In this document: piece by piece, positions 54,100 through 64,000 of the stretch
Layout: every line of letters starts with the position of its first letter
Numbering within the stretch: the first letter of the stretch is position 1
NCBI GenBank assembly: GCA_963580285.1
Contig: OY757020.1
Span: forward strand, 102,861,497-102,925,496
Origin: Lucinisca nassula
Lineage: Eukaryota > Mollusca > Bivalvia > Lucinida > Lucinidae
Direction of reading: 5' to 3'
Length of the DNA: 64,000 nucleotides
The notes under the pieces: generated by a model
What the model was told of the DNA's origin: nothing
Database searches by the model: none
The model's input: the letters and a program-made list of their open reading frames with translations, nothing else
Program-made: the position numbers and the translations under genes

Positions 54100-57005
54100 G
54101 GCCAGTTGGTCAAAGCATTGTTAGCTTAATGAAGAAAATCCCAACTGACCAAAAGAATGTTTTTTCATCATTTTAATGCAAGAAACAATATTTCAGATAT
54201 AATTAATGCATTTTAGGCTAAAATTCAGTATGTTCCCAGATTTCAGTTAATGAAGAAAATCCCAACTGACCAAAATAATGTTTTTTCATCATTTTAATGC
54301 AAGAAACAATATTTCAGATATAATTAATGCATTTTAGGCTAAAATTCAGTATGTTCTCAGATTTCAGTTAACCCTTTACCACTCAGATAAGTGTTTTTAC
54401 GTGTCTGCACCCCCCCCCCCTCCCATTTTAAGCCCCAGAAGCACCTAAAATCTGCATTTGTACCCCTGGATAGTTATGTTTGCTTAAGGATTTGTTTGGC
54501 AAAAAAGTGACCTGTTTTTTCGCACGCCTCCCCACTAAAAATATTCTGGGGGAGATAGAAGGGGGGCAACGCCCCCCTCACATCCCGAAAAATTTTGGGT
54601 GTATGGCCCAACCGGCCGCTAAAATTAATATCTGAGGGTGTCTGGGGTCAAAAATGCCTGAAAATTGATGCTGATAAAACATGCTGCAAACAGTGAAAAT
54701 GGCCAGTGCCAAACACCTTAATTGTTGCCTTGACAGCTGTGTGAAGATTAAAATGTGGTCAAAAATTCATGTGAAAACACACTTTTTGCCAACTTTGAGA
54801 TGCCCCCTCTTTACCATGACAACAATGATCAAGTCATGAAAGGTTGCATTTGAAAGGCTACTGTCCAATGAAAATTCATACCGAGTTTGGTGTAAAAACA
54901 GACCATCCATTATGAAACAATGGCTTGTTGAAGTTGCTGTCAGGAGCGAAATTCACAAAATCCCTGAGTGGTAAAGGGTTAATGAAGAAAATCCCAACTG
55001 ACCAAAATAATTTTTTTTCATCATTTTAATGCAAGAAACAATATTTCAGATATAATTAATGCATTTTAGGCTAAAATTCAGTATGTTCCCAGATTTCAGT
55101 TAATGAAGAAAATCCCAACTGACCAAAATAATGTTTTTTCATCATTTTAATGCAAGAAACAATATTTCAGATATAATTAATGCATTTTAGGCTAAAATTC
55201 AGTATGTTCCCAGATTTCAGTTAATGAAGAAAATCCCAACTGACCAAAATAATGTTTTTTCATCATTTTAATGCAAGAAACAATATTTCAGATATAATTA
55301 ATGCATTTTAGGCTAAAATTCCGTATGTTCTCAGATTTCAGTTAACCCTTTACCACTCAGATAAGTGTTTTTACGTGTCTGCACCCCCCCCTCCCTCCCA
55401 TTTTAAGCCCCAGAAGCACCTAAAATCTGCATTTGTACCCCTGGATAGTTATGTTTGCTTAAGGATTTGTTTGGCAAAAAAGTGACTTGTTTTTTCGCAC
55501 GCCTCCCCACTAAAAATATTCTGGGGGAGATAGAAGGGGGGCAACGCCCCCCCTCACATCCCGAAAAATTTTGGGTGTATGGCCCAACCGGCCGCTAAAA
55601 TTTATATCTGAGGGTGTCTGGGGTCAAAAATGCCTGAAAATTGATGCTGTTAAAACATGCTGCAAACAGTGAAAATGGCCAGTGCCAAACACCTTAATTG
55701 TTGCCTTGACAGCTGTGTGAAGATTAAAATGTGGTCAAAAATTCATGTGAAAACACACTTTTTGCCAACTTTGAGATGCCCCCTCTTTACCATGACAACA
55801 ATGATCAAGTCATGAAAGGTTGCATTTGAAAGGCTACTGCCCAATGAAAATTCATACCGAGTTTGGTGTAAAAACAGACCATCCATTATGAAACAATGGC
55901 TTGTTGAAGTTGCTGTCAGGTGCAACACTGTGAAAATCAGCGAAATTCACAAAATCCCTGAGTGGTAAAGGGTTAATGAAGAAAATCCCAACTGACCAAA
56001 ATAATGTTTTTTCATCATTTTAATGCAAGAAACAATATTTCAGATATAATTAATGCATTTTAGGCTAAAATTCAGTATGTTCCCAGATTTCAGTTTACCC
56101 TTTACCACTCAGATACGTGTTTTTACGTGTCTGCACCCCCCCCCCTCCCCCATTTTAAGCCCCAGAAGCACCTAAAATCTGCATTTGTACCCCTGGATAG
56201 TTATGTTTGCTTTAGGATTTGTTTGGCAAAAAAGTGACCTGTTTTTTCGCACGCCTCCCCACTAAAAATATTCTGGGGGAGATTGAAGCGGGGCAACGCC
56301 CCCCTCACATCCCAAAAAATTTTGGGTGTTTGGCCCAACCGGCCGCTAAAATTTATATCTGATGGTGTCTGGGGTCAGAAATGCCTGAAAATTGATGCTG
56401 ATAAAACATGCTGCAAACAGTGAAAATGGCCAGTGCCAAACACCTTAATTGTTGCCTTGACAGCTGTGTGTAGATTAAAATGTGGTCAAAAATTCATGTG
56501 AAAACACACTTTTTGCCAACTTTGAGATGCCCCCTCTTTACCATGACAACAATGATCAAGTCATGAAAGGTTGCATTTGAAAGGCTCCTGCCCAATGAAA
56601 ATTCATACCGAGTTTGGTGTAAAAACAGACCATCCATTATGAAACAATGGCTTGTTGAAGTTGCTGTCAGGTGCAACACTGTGAAAATCAGCGAAATTCA
56701 CAAAATCCCTGAGTGGTAAAGGGTTAATGAGCTCGTTAGTGGCCAATTGTTAACTGAATGAGCAGTCTGATCTGGATCTGCACTGTTTGCTTAGGCTTAT
56801 CTGTCCCAATACAAAGGTTCATTATGGTTTGGCAAATATGCTAATATTTTTGTGGCGCAAATGTGAGTGGCTTTTGTAAATGCAAAAGCTACTCACATTT
56901 TTTTCAGCAAAAATACCACAGAGCATTAGATAATGTGCTTGTAGAACAGTCATCAGTTTGACCACTAACAAGCTTGTTGAGCTAACAATGATTTGAACAG
57001 CCAGG
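54100..57005. mobile_element. Family E MITE split by a 2.6 kb satellite/MITE composite
   Basis: Left piece TTGGGCCAGTTGGTCAAAGC to TTAGCTTAA (54100-54126); right piece TTAATGAGCTCGTTAGTGG (56724) to GAACAGCCAGGAC. Everything between is the composite at 54126-56727. A lone cassette arm (56755-56815) is inserted in the right piece. Confidence 0.78.
54126..56727. repeat. 121-base satellite units alternating with three TTAA MITEs
   Basis: The satellite unit TGAAGAAAATCCCAACTGAC to CAGATTTCAGTTAA occurs at 54128, 54249, 54981, 55102, 55223 and 55974. Three ~610-630-base elements (54368-54982, 55342-55976, 56094-56727) have CCCTTTACCACTCAG / CTGAGTGGTAAAGGG ends and TTAA edges (left TTTA in the third). 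They carry a C-run, then CCACTAAAAATATTCTGGGG. Each lies at the TTAA that ends a satellite unit. The 61-codon open frames inside them are not genes. Confidence 0.9.
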
Positions 57006-57032
57006 ACACCGATGGTTTGTTATCCTTAGAAA

Positions 57033-57245
57033 TTAACCCTTGTCCTGCTAATCCAAGATATGCCTTATCTTTGAAACAATGTAGATCCAGATCAGATGGC
57101 TTCTGAAGAAGCCATCTGATCAGGATCTACATTGTTTGTCATTCAGATTGTGAATTTGTTGCAATAATTTGCATCAAGTAAACTGTTTGGTTGATAATCG
57201 GTAGTGGGTGTGGCATATATAAATATTCAGCAGGACAAGGGTTAA
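57033..57245. mobile_element. TTAA MITE, family Q
   Basis: TTAACCCTTGTCCTGCTAAT and CAGCAGGACAAGGGTTAA; cassette GATGGCTTCTGAAGAAGCCATC. Confidence 0.88.
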
Positions 57246-57504
57246 GACTGTTAAAATTGATCTCAGCTATTTTGCCAAAATTGCCTCCTCAAAGTATTAA
57301 TAAAAATATTTGAGTTACAACAAGGTTAAAATTGATCTCAGTTCTTACATCAGAATCATCAGCCCAGAGGTTATAAAACTTTTTTTCATGCTCAACTCAA
57401 CTGGGCATGAAAGTTATAGTTCTAATAATTATTAAAATAGCAATATTTGAGGACTTTGTCATATTTATATCCGTAGTGGATGGTATTTATCCTGTTGATA
57501 AATA
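57246..57504. other. Unassigned
   Basis: GTTAAAATTGATCTCAG occurs twice (57249 and 57325). No other feature. Confidence 0.4.
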
Positions 57505-57742
57505 TTAACCCATAAAATGTCAATCACGACAATTGTCTTCTGCTTTGCTGTCTGCGGGTTACCTTAAAATTAATTTTTGCAAACTGTTTACCCAGCTCAG
57601 ACTGCTCCTGCAGGAGCAGTCTGATCTGGGCCCACACTGTATACTGTATGCAAAAATATTTTTAAAAAGTTTGCAAAAAAATTCAGGAGACGACATAAGC
57701 AGACAACATTTTCAGATGTAGTTTTTCTCGGTGTCTTAAGGT
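57505..57742. mobile_element. TTAA MITE, family P
   Basis: TTAACCCATAAAATGTCAAT to GGTGTCTTAAGGTTT (right TTAA degenerate); cassette CAGACTGCTCCTGCAGGAGCAGTCTG. Confidence 0.8.
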
Positions 57743-57889
57743 TTGGCCTTTTAATATTTATAAGCAGGACAAATTGTATGCTCAAGTTTTATAATCTCGG
57801 GGGTCTGCTCTAAGTATTAACCAATCAAATTCTAGTTACACCAAGAGAAAATGATCTTACGTGGACATGTGCATAAAGTTGAACTTCAG

Positions 57890-57945
57890 TGAATGGTCTT
57901 GGGTTCAATACCTGCCAGGTTGGCAACGTTCTTTTGTGTAGATGG
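57890..57945 (+). mobile_element. SINE-D fragment
   Basis: CTTGGGTTCAATACCTGCCA and GGCAACGTTCTTTTGTGTAG match the B-box and following body of SINE-D. Confidence 0.6.
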
Positions 57946-58090
57946 GTCTTTAAATCTGTTGCAACTAGACTGATTAAATCATGAATAAATTGGTACATGT
58001 AGTTATTATCACTTTCAAATTACATATATTCAAAGCTTTAATAAAGGTTTGAAACCTGAAATTAACTTTCCCATTTACAGAATTGGTTTT

Positions 58091-58390
58091 TGCCCCCGCC
58101 CATCGGGGCTTGAAAAAAATAGATGGGCTGCAAGATGCTTCCATGCAGAGCTGAAAAAAGACAGCAGCCAGGTACTGGTAAACCGCTTAGAGGATCTAAG
58201 CCTGCCCAGGCAAAGCGGTGTGTGCCAGACTGTCTATGTTTATAAACCCTTTTAGTTTCATTGGGCGACAGGGCTTGAGATGTCATTTCTTCTCAATGTA
58301 GGGTAAAAGTCCCACAAAATTGGAAGCAACGTCTCCAAAGTGACCTATACAATGTTGTCTGGGATGTTAAACCTCAAACAAAACAAACAA
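58091..58390 (+). mobile_element. SINE-C with 9-base target duplication
   Basis: TGCCCCCGCCCATCGGGGCT head to TTAAACCTCAAACAAAACAA tail. AATTGGTTT at 58081-58089 and 58391-58399. Confidence 0.85.
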
Positions 58391-58424
58391 AATTGGTTTG
58401 CCAATTCATCAATTTATCATATCT

Positions 58425-58785
58425 TATCATATGAAGTCGCGTCTGAGAGTGTATTAACGCCATGTAATATTTTCGATAATCCACTAGTGGATTAAATATG
58501 CAAATTAGCTAGATACGTCCCGTAACGTTACATGTACTACATTCTTCACGACGTCGTGATTACTAACGACAGAATATGGACATTTTTGTAAACAATCGTG
58601 AATAAAACGCGTTTTAAATGTCATATGATAAATAGAATCTTGCATTCGTGCTCATGTATTATTGAATTATTAAACTCGTCGAGGAAAAGGGATAAAATGC
58701 TCGGCAAAGCCTCGTATTTTATCCCTTTACCTCAACTCGTTTAATAAATTCAATAATACATGAGCACTCATGTAAGATCCTCTAT
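58425..58785 (-). mobile_element. Family I element, copy 2
   Basis: Inverted counterpart of 17868-18240: ATATGAAGTCGCGTCTGAGA, ATAATCCACTAGTGGATTAA, and the stem ATTCGTGCTCATGTATTATT with inverse, ending ATGTAAGATCCTCTAT. Confidence 0.78.
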
Positions 58786-58945
58786 ATGTTTCTGGTTCAT
58801 TTTCCTCCTTCTCCCCTTGTCCCTCACTTTCATCTTCTCTGCTGCCTCTTCTATCTCTTTTCTGTCTTTCTCTGGGAGACAGCAAAAATTACCCACAAAG
58901 GTTGCTGTGTCAGTAAACCCCAACATAATCAGTCAGTCTTAACAA
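58786..58945 (+). mobile_element. SINE-M type repeat
   Basis: CTTGTCCCTCACTTTCATCT, TTTTCTGTCTTTCTCTGGGA and GTAAACCCCAACATAATCAG match 26800-26935. Confidence 0.6.
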
Positions 58946-59860
58946 ACTTGATAGTGAAGGGAATGTTATAATAAGTACAGTACCTAAAACATTGATATTT
59001 TTGCTGAAAAATCGAGCAGTGCAGAAGCTACTGGACATTCCTCAGCAAACATTTTAGTGTATTTGCTGTAAAAAAATGGTAAGTTAGCTTACACCTTTGT
59101 TACCTTTGAACAGTGGGGTCCTGACATGCTAAATTATATTTTAGAACTGGCTTACCTGAATTCCCAAGGAAAGTGGTAAAACCTGGAGCCTTAGGGGAAG
59201 AGCCATATTTTAGTACCTTTAGGGGAATGCACAAAAATATATTAACCTATACCACTCTCTTGACAAATTGTTTGCTTTGGCGTTGGCGTAGCCTGTTTTA
59301 AGCACTATATCTTCTGAACCTATGGATCGATTCTGGCCAAACTTGCATGGTTACATCATTTGGATGGGGGAAAACAGTCATTAGGTTATGATGACCTTGA
59401 CCTCATTTTCAAGGTTACAGGCCCCAAAAAGCAGTCAATTTTGGGCCAAAAACGGCTTGTCTACACTCTATCTCATTAATGAATTGAATAATTTTAGTCA
59501 AACTTGGTACAATATATCATTACAACATATCACAGATTTTATTAGATTTTGATGACCTTGACATTTTTTCAAGGTTACAGGCCCCCAAAAACAGTCAATT
59601 TGGAGCCAAAAATGGCTTGTCTGCACTAAAGTCAAATGAGTGTTTAAGATATATGTATGGTGGGGGGACGGACATTGTTTTCCTCTGAAAACATTTCTAG
59701 TCATTGATATTTTTCTTATTTCCCAGAAAACAAGACTTGACATTTCATGCAAATTGTCTCCTCCGGGGACAACTTGCATGAAATGTCAAATCCTGTTTTC
59801 AGGAAAAAATAAGAAAAATATTTCAAAATGTCGACTGAAAAAAAATACCCAGCATGCAGA
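58946..59860. repeat. Family E remnant, two repeat units, a large hairpin
   Basis: 58985-59065 is a degraded family E. 59325-59620 holds two ~190-base units with GATGACCTTGAC and AAGGTTACAGGCCCC. 59694-59815 is a palindrome (ATTTTTCTTATTTCCCAGAA / AATAAGAAAAATATTTC outside, GACATTTCATGCAAATTGTC inside). Confidence 0.65.
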
Positions 59861-60170
59861 GTGTTAAGGACAAGTGTATTTCATTTTCCTTCACTTACTG
59901 GTTCCAGTGTTCATTTGTAAATATAGTTAGATACATGTACTTCATTGTGTGCAAAAATGCATTTGTAATATTTACAGGGTACCAGTAGGACAAAATGTCT
60001 TTAACCATGGGGTTATTTTGTACATTTGTACAGCCAGAATAATTAGCTTCACAATTTGTATGGAGAAACCACTATTTTTGTGCTGTTAATACATGTAATT
60101 ACATACATAGGAATACATTTATTTGTATATGTATGGTTGAATATGGTTACCATGGTTTCATGTTTCGGCC
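59861..60170. other. Unassigned
   Basis: AT-rich sequence with ATACATGTA repeats; no feature recognised. Confidence 0.4.
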
Positions 60171-60172
60171 AC

Positions 60173-61160
60173 AGTTAAACTTCAGTGGCTCGAACAACTT
60201 CTGGACTGTGAAAATATGTTTGATAATCATTCACCATATTTGCATTATTTGCTGGCTCCCAGCTGGCACATTGTCAATATTGGAAAAACAGGTAACCAGA
60301 CCCCCCTGACCTTTTAAGGTCAGGGGGGTCTGGTTACCTTGTTTTTCCAACACTGATGGTAACAAGACCCTCCTGACCTTTTAAGGTCAGGGGGCATGGT
60401 TACCTGTTTTTCCAACACTGATAACCTTCAGACTAGGAACCAGCAGATAATGCAAATAAGGTGAATAGTGCCAGATCAAGAGGCATAATGAGGATGACTT
60501 TCGGATATTTTTCTTAGGAATATTTTTTCACTGTTCTTTAAAATGAAGGTATGTTGTGTGTACTCATTAGAATCGCCTCAGTGAGGCGATTCTATTGTGT
60601 ACACACAATGTACCTTTTCAAGAGAATATTCTAAGTCATTCGATATTTAGGGATAATTTGGGACATTTCTTCTTAAGTTTTCTTCAAAAAGTTATGTGGT
60701 GTGTACACATTAAAATTGCCTCATTGAGATGATTCTATTGTGAACACACAACGTACCTTTTCAAGAGAACATAAGAAGAAATGTTCCAAATTATCCCTAA
60801 ATATGGGATGACTTAGGGATATTTGACTTAGGGATATATTTTCAATGTTCTTAAAACTAAAGGTATGTAGTGTGTACTCACTGAGGAGATTATAATGTGT
60901 ACACATTGCATACATTTTCAAAAGGTATGTATTGTGAACTCATTAGAATCACCTCAATGAGGCAATTTTAATGTGTACACACCACATACCTTTTCAAGAA
61001 AACATAAGATGAAATGTCCCAAATTATCCCTAGCTATGGGATGACTTAGGGATATTTTTTCAATGTTCTTTAAATAGAGGTATGTAGTGTGTACTCATTA
61101 GAATCACCTCAGTGAGATGCTTCTAATGTGTACACATAACATACTGTTTAAAGAAAACAT
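60173..61160. repeat. Family B MITE relic with multiplied palindromes and a nested double hairpin
   Basis: CAGTTAAACTTCAGTGGCTC starts a family B copy. 60288-60415 holds two tandem hairpins (CCCCCTGACCTTTTAAGGTC AGGGGG, with GGTAACCAGA arms). From 60540 the family B centre (GTGTACTCATTAGAATCGCC with its inverse) recurs at about 60555, 60700, 60870, 60930 and 61095, each followed by AAATTATCCCTAA..ATGGGATGACTTAGGGATA. Confidence 0.75.
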
Positions 61161-61189
61161 AAAAAATAACACAAACATCCCTAAGTATT

Positions 61190-63940
61190 TATGTCTCCCC
61201 CGAAAAATTTTTTTTCGGAGAGACATATTGTTTTTCCCCCGGGCGTCTGTCTGTCCGTCTGTCTGTCTGTCTGTCTGTCCGTCTGTCTGTCTGTCTGTCT
61301 GTCCGTCTGTCTGTCACACTTTCGTGTCCGCTCTGTAACTTGACAACCGTTAGAGCTATCCTCACGAAACTTCGTGTAAATATTAATCAGCATTAGACGA
61401 CATGCAGTGCGCAAGAACTATAACTCTCGCATTTATACTTTTTGAATTATCTCCCTTGGAAGTTTGTTGGTATGTATATATGTATGGGCAAATTGTGTCC
61501 GGTCAATAACTTTCTTATTTTTTGATGGATTTTAAAATTACTTGGCAGAAATATTAACAACCATAAGACGATGTGTGGTGCGCATGAGGCAGGTCGGTAC
61601 CTCAAAGGTCAAGGTCATATTTAGAGGTCAAAGGTCAAAAAAGGGGCCTTTTTTTCGTATTTGGTCAATAACTTTCTTATTTTGAGATGGATTTTAAAAT
61701 TACTTGGCATAATTATTAACAACCATAAGACAATGTGTGTTGGGCATGAGGCAGGTCGGTACCTCAAAGGTCAAGGTCATACTTAGAGGTCAAAGGTCAA
61801 AAAAGGGGCCTTTTTTTCGTATTTGGTCAATAACTTTCTTATTTTGAAATGGATTTTAAAATTACTTGGCTTAATTATTAACAACCATAAGACGATGTGT
61901 GTTGGGCATGAGGCAGGTCGTTACCTCAAAGGTCAAGGTCATACTTAGAGGTCAAAGGTCAAAAAAGGGGCCTTTCTTTCGTATTTGGTCAATAACTTTC
62001 TAATTTTGAGATGGATTTTAAAATTACTCGGCATAATTATTAACAACCATGAGACGATGTGTGGTGCACATGAGGCAGGTCGGTACCTCAAAGGTCAAGG
62101 TCATACTTAGATGTCAAAGGTAAAAAAAGGGGCCTTTTTTCGGGTTTTGCAAATAACTTGCTTATTTTTAAATAGAATTTGAAGTTACTTGGCAAACATG
62201 TTAACTGTCATGGGACGATGTGTTGCATGCATGATTCAGTTTGGTACCTAAAATGTCAAGGTCATACATAGAGGTCAAAGGAAAAAAAGGGGCCTTTTTT
62301 CGTGTTTTGACAATAACTTTCTTATTGTTAGATGGATTTTGAAATTGCTAGGCAGAAATGTTAACCACCATGAGATGATGTGTTGCACGCATGACCCAGT
62401 TTGGTACCTGAAAGGTCAAGGTCATACATAGAGGTTAAAGGTAAAAAAGGGCCTTTTTTGTGTTCTGTCAATAACTTTCTTATTATGCCCCCAACTTTGA
62501 AAAAGTTGGAGGAACATATTGGTTCTGGTTCATTCGTCCGTTCGTCTGTCCATTACGCTTTTGATGCCTAGCATAACTTAAGAACCGTGTATGCTAGGGT
62601 TTTGAAATATCATATATGGATTCCTCATGGAAAATTAGCTGACGCGTATTTTTTCCGCGTCCGGATTATGTCCCCTTCAAGAGTTATTGCCCTTTGAATT
62701 TTTTTTAATAAAATCTTGTCAGCAAGATATCTCAAAAACTATTGGAGTTAGAGCCTTGAAAGTTTGATGAATATATTGGTGGTGATGAGTAGATGAACTG
62801 ATTAACTTTTGACAAAATTCCGAAAAATACTTTGTGAGTTATGGCCCTTTGTCATTTTGGTAATTTGTGCCTATTGTAATGTATGCTAAAAGTGATGCAT
62901 AGCATAACTTAAGAACCATGTATGCTAGGGTTTTGAAATTTCATATATGGATTCCTCATGGCAAATTAGCTGACGCGTATTTTTTGTCTCGTCCGGATTA
63001 TGCCCCTTTCAAGAGTTATTGCCCTTTGAATTTTTTTTAATAAAATCTTGTCAGCAAGATATCTCAAACACTATTGGAGCTAGAGCCTTGAAAGTTGGAG
63101 AGTAGATTGTTGGAGATGAGTAGATGAACTGATTAACTTATGACAAAATTCCGAAAAATACTTTGTGAGTAATGGCCCTTCGTCATTTTGTTAATTTGTT
63201 CCCATTGTAATTTATGCTAAGGTGATGCATAGCATAACTTTAGAAACGTGTATGTTATAGTTTTGAAATTTCATATATGCATTTCTGATGGAAAATAAGC
63301 TGACACATATTTTTTTCTCGTCAGGATTATGCCCCTTTCAAGAGTTATTGCCCTTTGAATTTTTTTAAATAAAATCTTTTCGGAAAGATATCTCAAAAAC
63401 TATTGGAGCTAGAGCCTTGAAAGTTGGTGAATATATTGGTGGTGATGTGTATATGAACTGATTAACTTTTGACAAAATTCCGAAAAATACTTTGCGAGTT
63501 ATGGCCCTTTGTCATTTTGGTAACTTGTGCCCATTGTAGTGTATGCTAAAAGTGATGCATAGCATAACTTAAGAACCGTGTATGCTAGGGTTTTGAAATT
63601 TCATATATGGATTCCTCATGGAAAATTAGCTGACGCGTATTTTTTTTCTCATCCAGATTATGCCCCTTTTAAGAGTTATTGCCCTTTGAAATTTTTTTAA
63701 TAAAATCTTGTCAGCAAAATATCTCAAACACTATTGGATCTAGAGCCTTGAAAGTTGTTGAGTATATTGGTGGTGATGAGTATATGAACTGATTAACTTT
63801 TGACAAAATTCCGAAAAATACTTTGCGAGTTATGGCCCTTTGTCATTTTGGTAATCTGTGCCCATTGTAATGAATGCAAAAAGTGATGCATAGTATAAGC
63901 GGGGGAGACATCTGTGTTTTTGTAGAAAAACAAATTCTAG
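61190..63940 (+). mobile_element. Hairpin-headed element HH5, 2.75 kb
   Basis: Head ATGTCTCCCCCGAAAAATTTTTTTTCGGAGAGACATA (61190-61227), (GTCT)n at 61245-61315, and ~161-base core units with GGTCAATAACTTTCTTATTT, AATTATTAACAACCATAAGA and GGTCAAGGTCATACTTAGAG (61480-62480). A second core of ~330-base units with GCATAGCATAACTTAAGAAC and GAGTTATTGCCCTTTGAAT (62540-63890) begins with a nested head (ATTATGCCCCCAACTTTGAA, 62483). The end has GCGGGGGAGACAT (63899-63911), hairpin TGTTTTT-GTAG-AAAAACA (63915-63932) and CTAG at 63937-63940. Confidence 0.82.
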
Positions 63941-63960
63941 TTTTTACCTGGCTTTACAGG

Positions 63961-64000
63961 AAGAATTTCCTAGGGACCCAACGAGTTCAAAACAATGATG
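63961..64000 (+). CDS. Weak candidate exon at the window edge
   Basis: TTTTTACCTGGCTTTACAG is a plausible acceptor. The following bases are open in the frame reading KNFLGTQRVQNND, while phase 0 meets a TGA. It could follow 52411-52509 or be chance. No family recognised. Confidence 0.2.

Noticed and set aside
55743..56679. Two near-identical 61-codon minus-strand frames
   Set aside because: They lie at the same place in two copies of the TTAA MITE; no homology and interrupted in the third copy.
61181..61414. Open frame with a long RQTD repeat
   Set aside because: Translation of the (GTCT)n simple repeat at the start of HH5.

Overview
This is animal nuclear DNA. The only convincing host gene is the 3' two-thirds of an aspartyl/asparaginyl beta-hydroxylase gene (ASPH) on the + strand. 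Eight exons between 13979 and 42480 join in matching phase to give about 567 codons, ending in the 2-oxoglutarate/Fe(II) oxygenase domain and a stop codon. The N-terminal cytosolic tail, membrane anchor and first exons were not found and probably lie to the left of the window. Large introns, tRNA-headed SINEs with TTAAAC-type tails, and the hairpin-headed repeats point to a mollusc, most likely a bivalve of the Dreissena/Mya/venerid kind. That placement rests on the flavour of the repeats and is an inference.

Layout. 1-13978: repeats only, including two LTR-like direct repeats, a 3.2 kb hairpin-headed element with three near-identical ~970-base blocks, and a ~2.9 kb satellite of ~165-base units. 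13979-42480: ASPH exons, with introns packed with MITEs, SINEs and a dead LINE (21282-23965, minus strand). 42481-64000: further nested MITEs, two CRISPR-looking palindrome arrays (44728-45940), a satellite/MITE composite (54126-56727) and a 2.75 kb hairpin-headed element (61190-63940). Two weak exon candidates (52411-52509; 63961-64000) could belong to a next gene.

Mobile element system. Four structural classes explain most of the non-coding DNA. (1) Hairpin-headed elements: a 5' palindrome, a short simple repeat, a tandem core of ~160-170-base units, a third copy of the palindrome half-arm, then a short hairpin 4-6 bases before CTAG. Seven termini fit this, with an eighth variant ending CTTG, which suggests Helitron/Helentron-like non-autonomous elements. 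(2) TTAA-flanked MITEs (piggyBac-like ends) in at least six end-types, three of which carry the same central hairpin cassette. (3) TA-flanked CAGT...ACTG MITEs (Tc1/pogo-like) with a perfect palindromic centre. (4) Two SINE types, one tRNA-headed, that share a 3' tail and show 9-15 base target duplications. Nested insertions give a relative time order.

The most unusual host-related feature is in the intron after ASPH exon 6. The exon-intron junction itself (AGAG/GTAAGAT) has been expanded into a ~31-base minisatellite, so that more than a dozen decoy 5' splice sites follow the real one. Several other ASPH splice sites lie within 10-40 bases of a transposon end.
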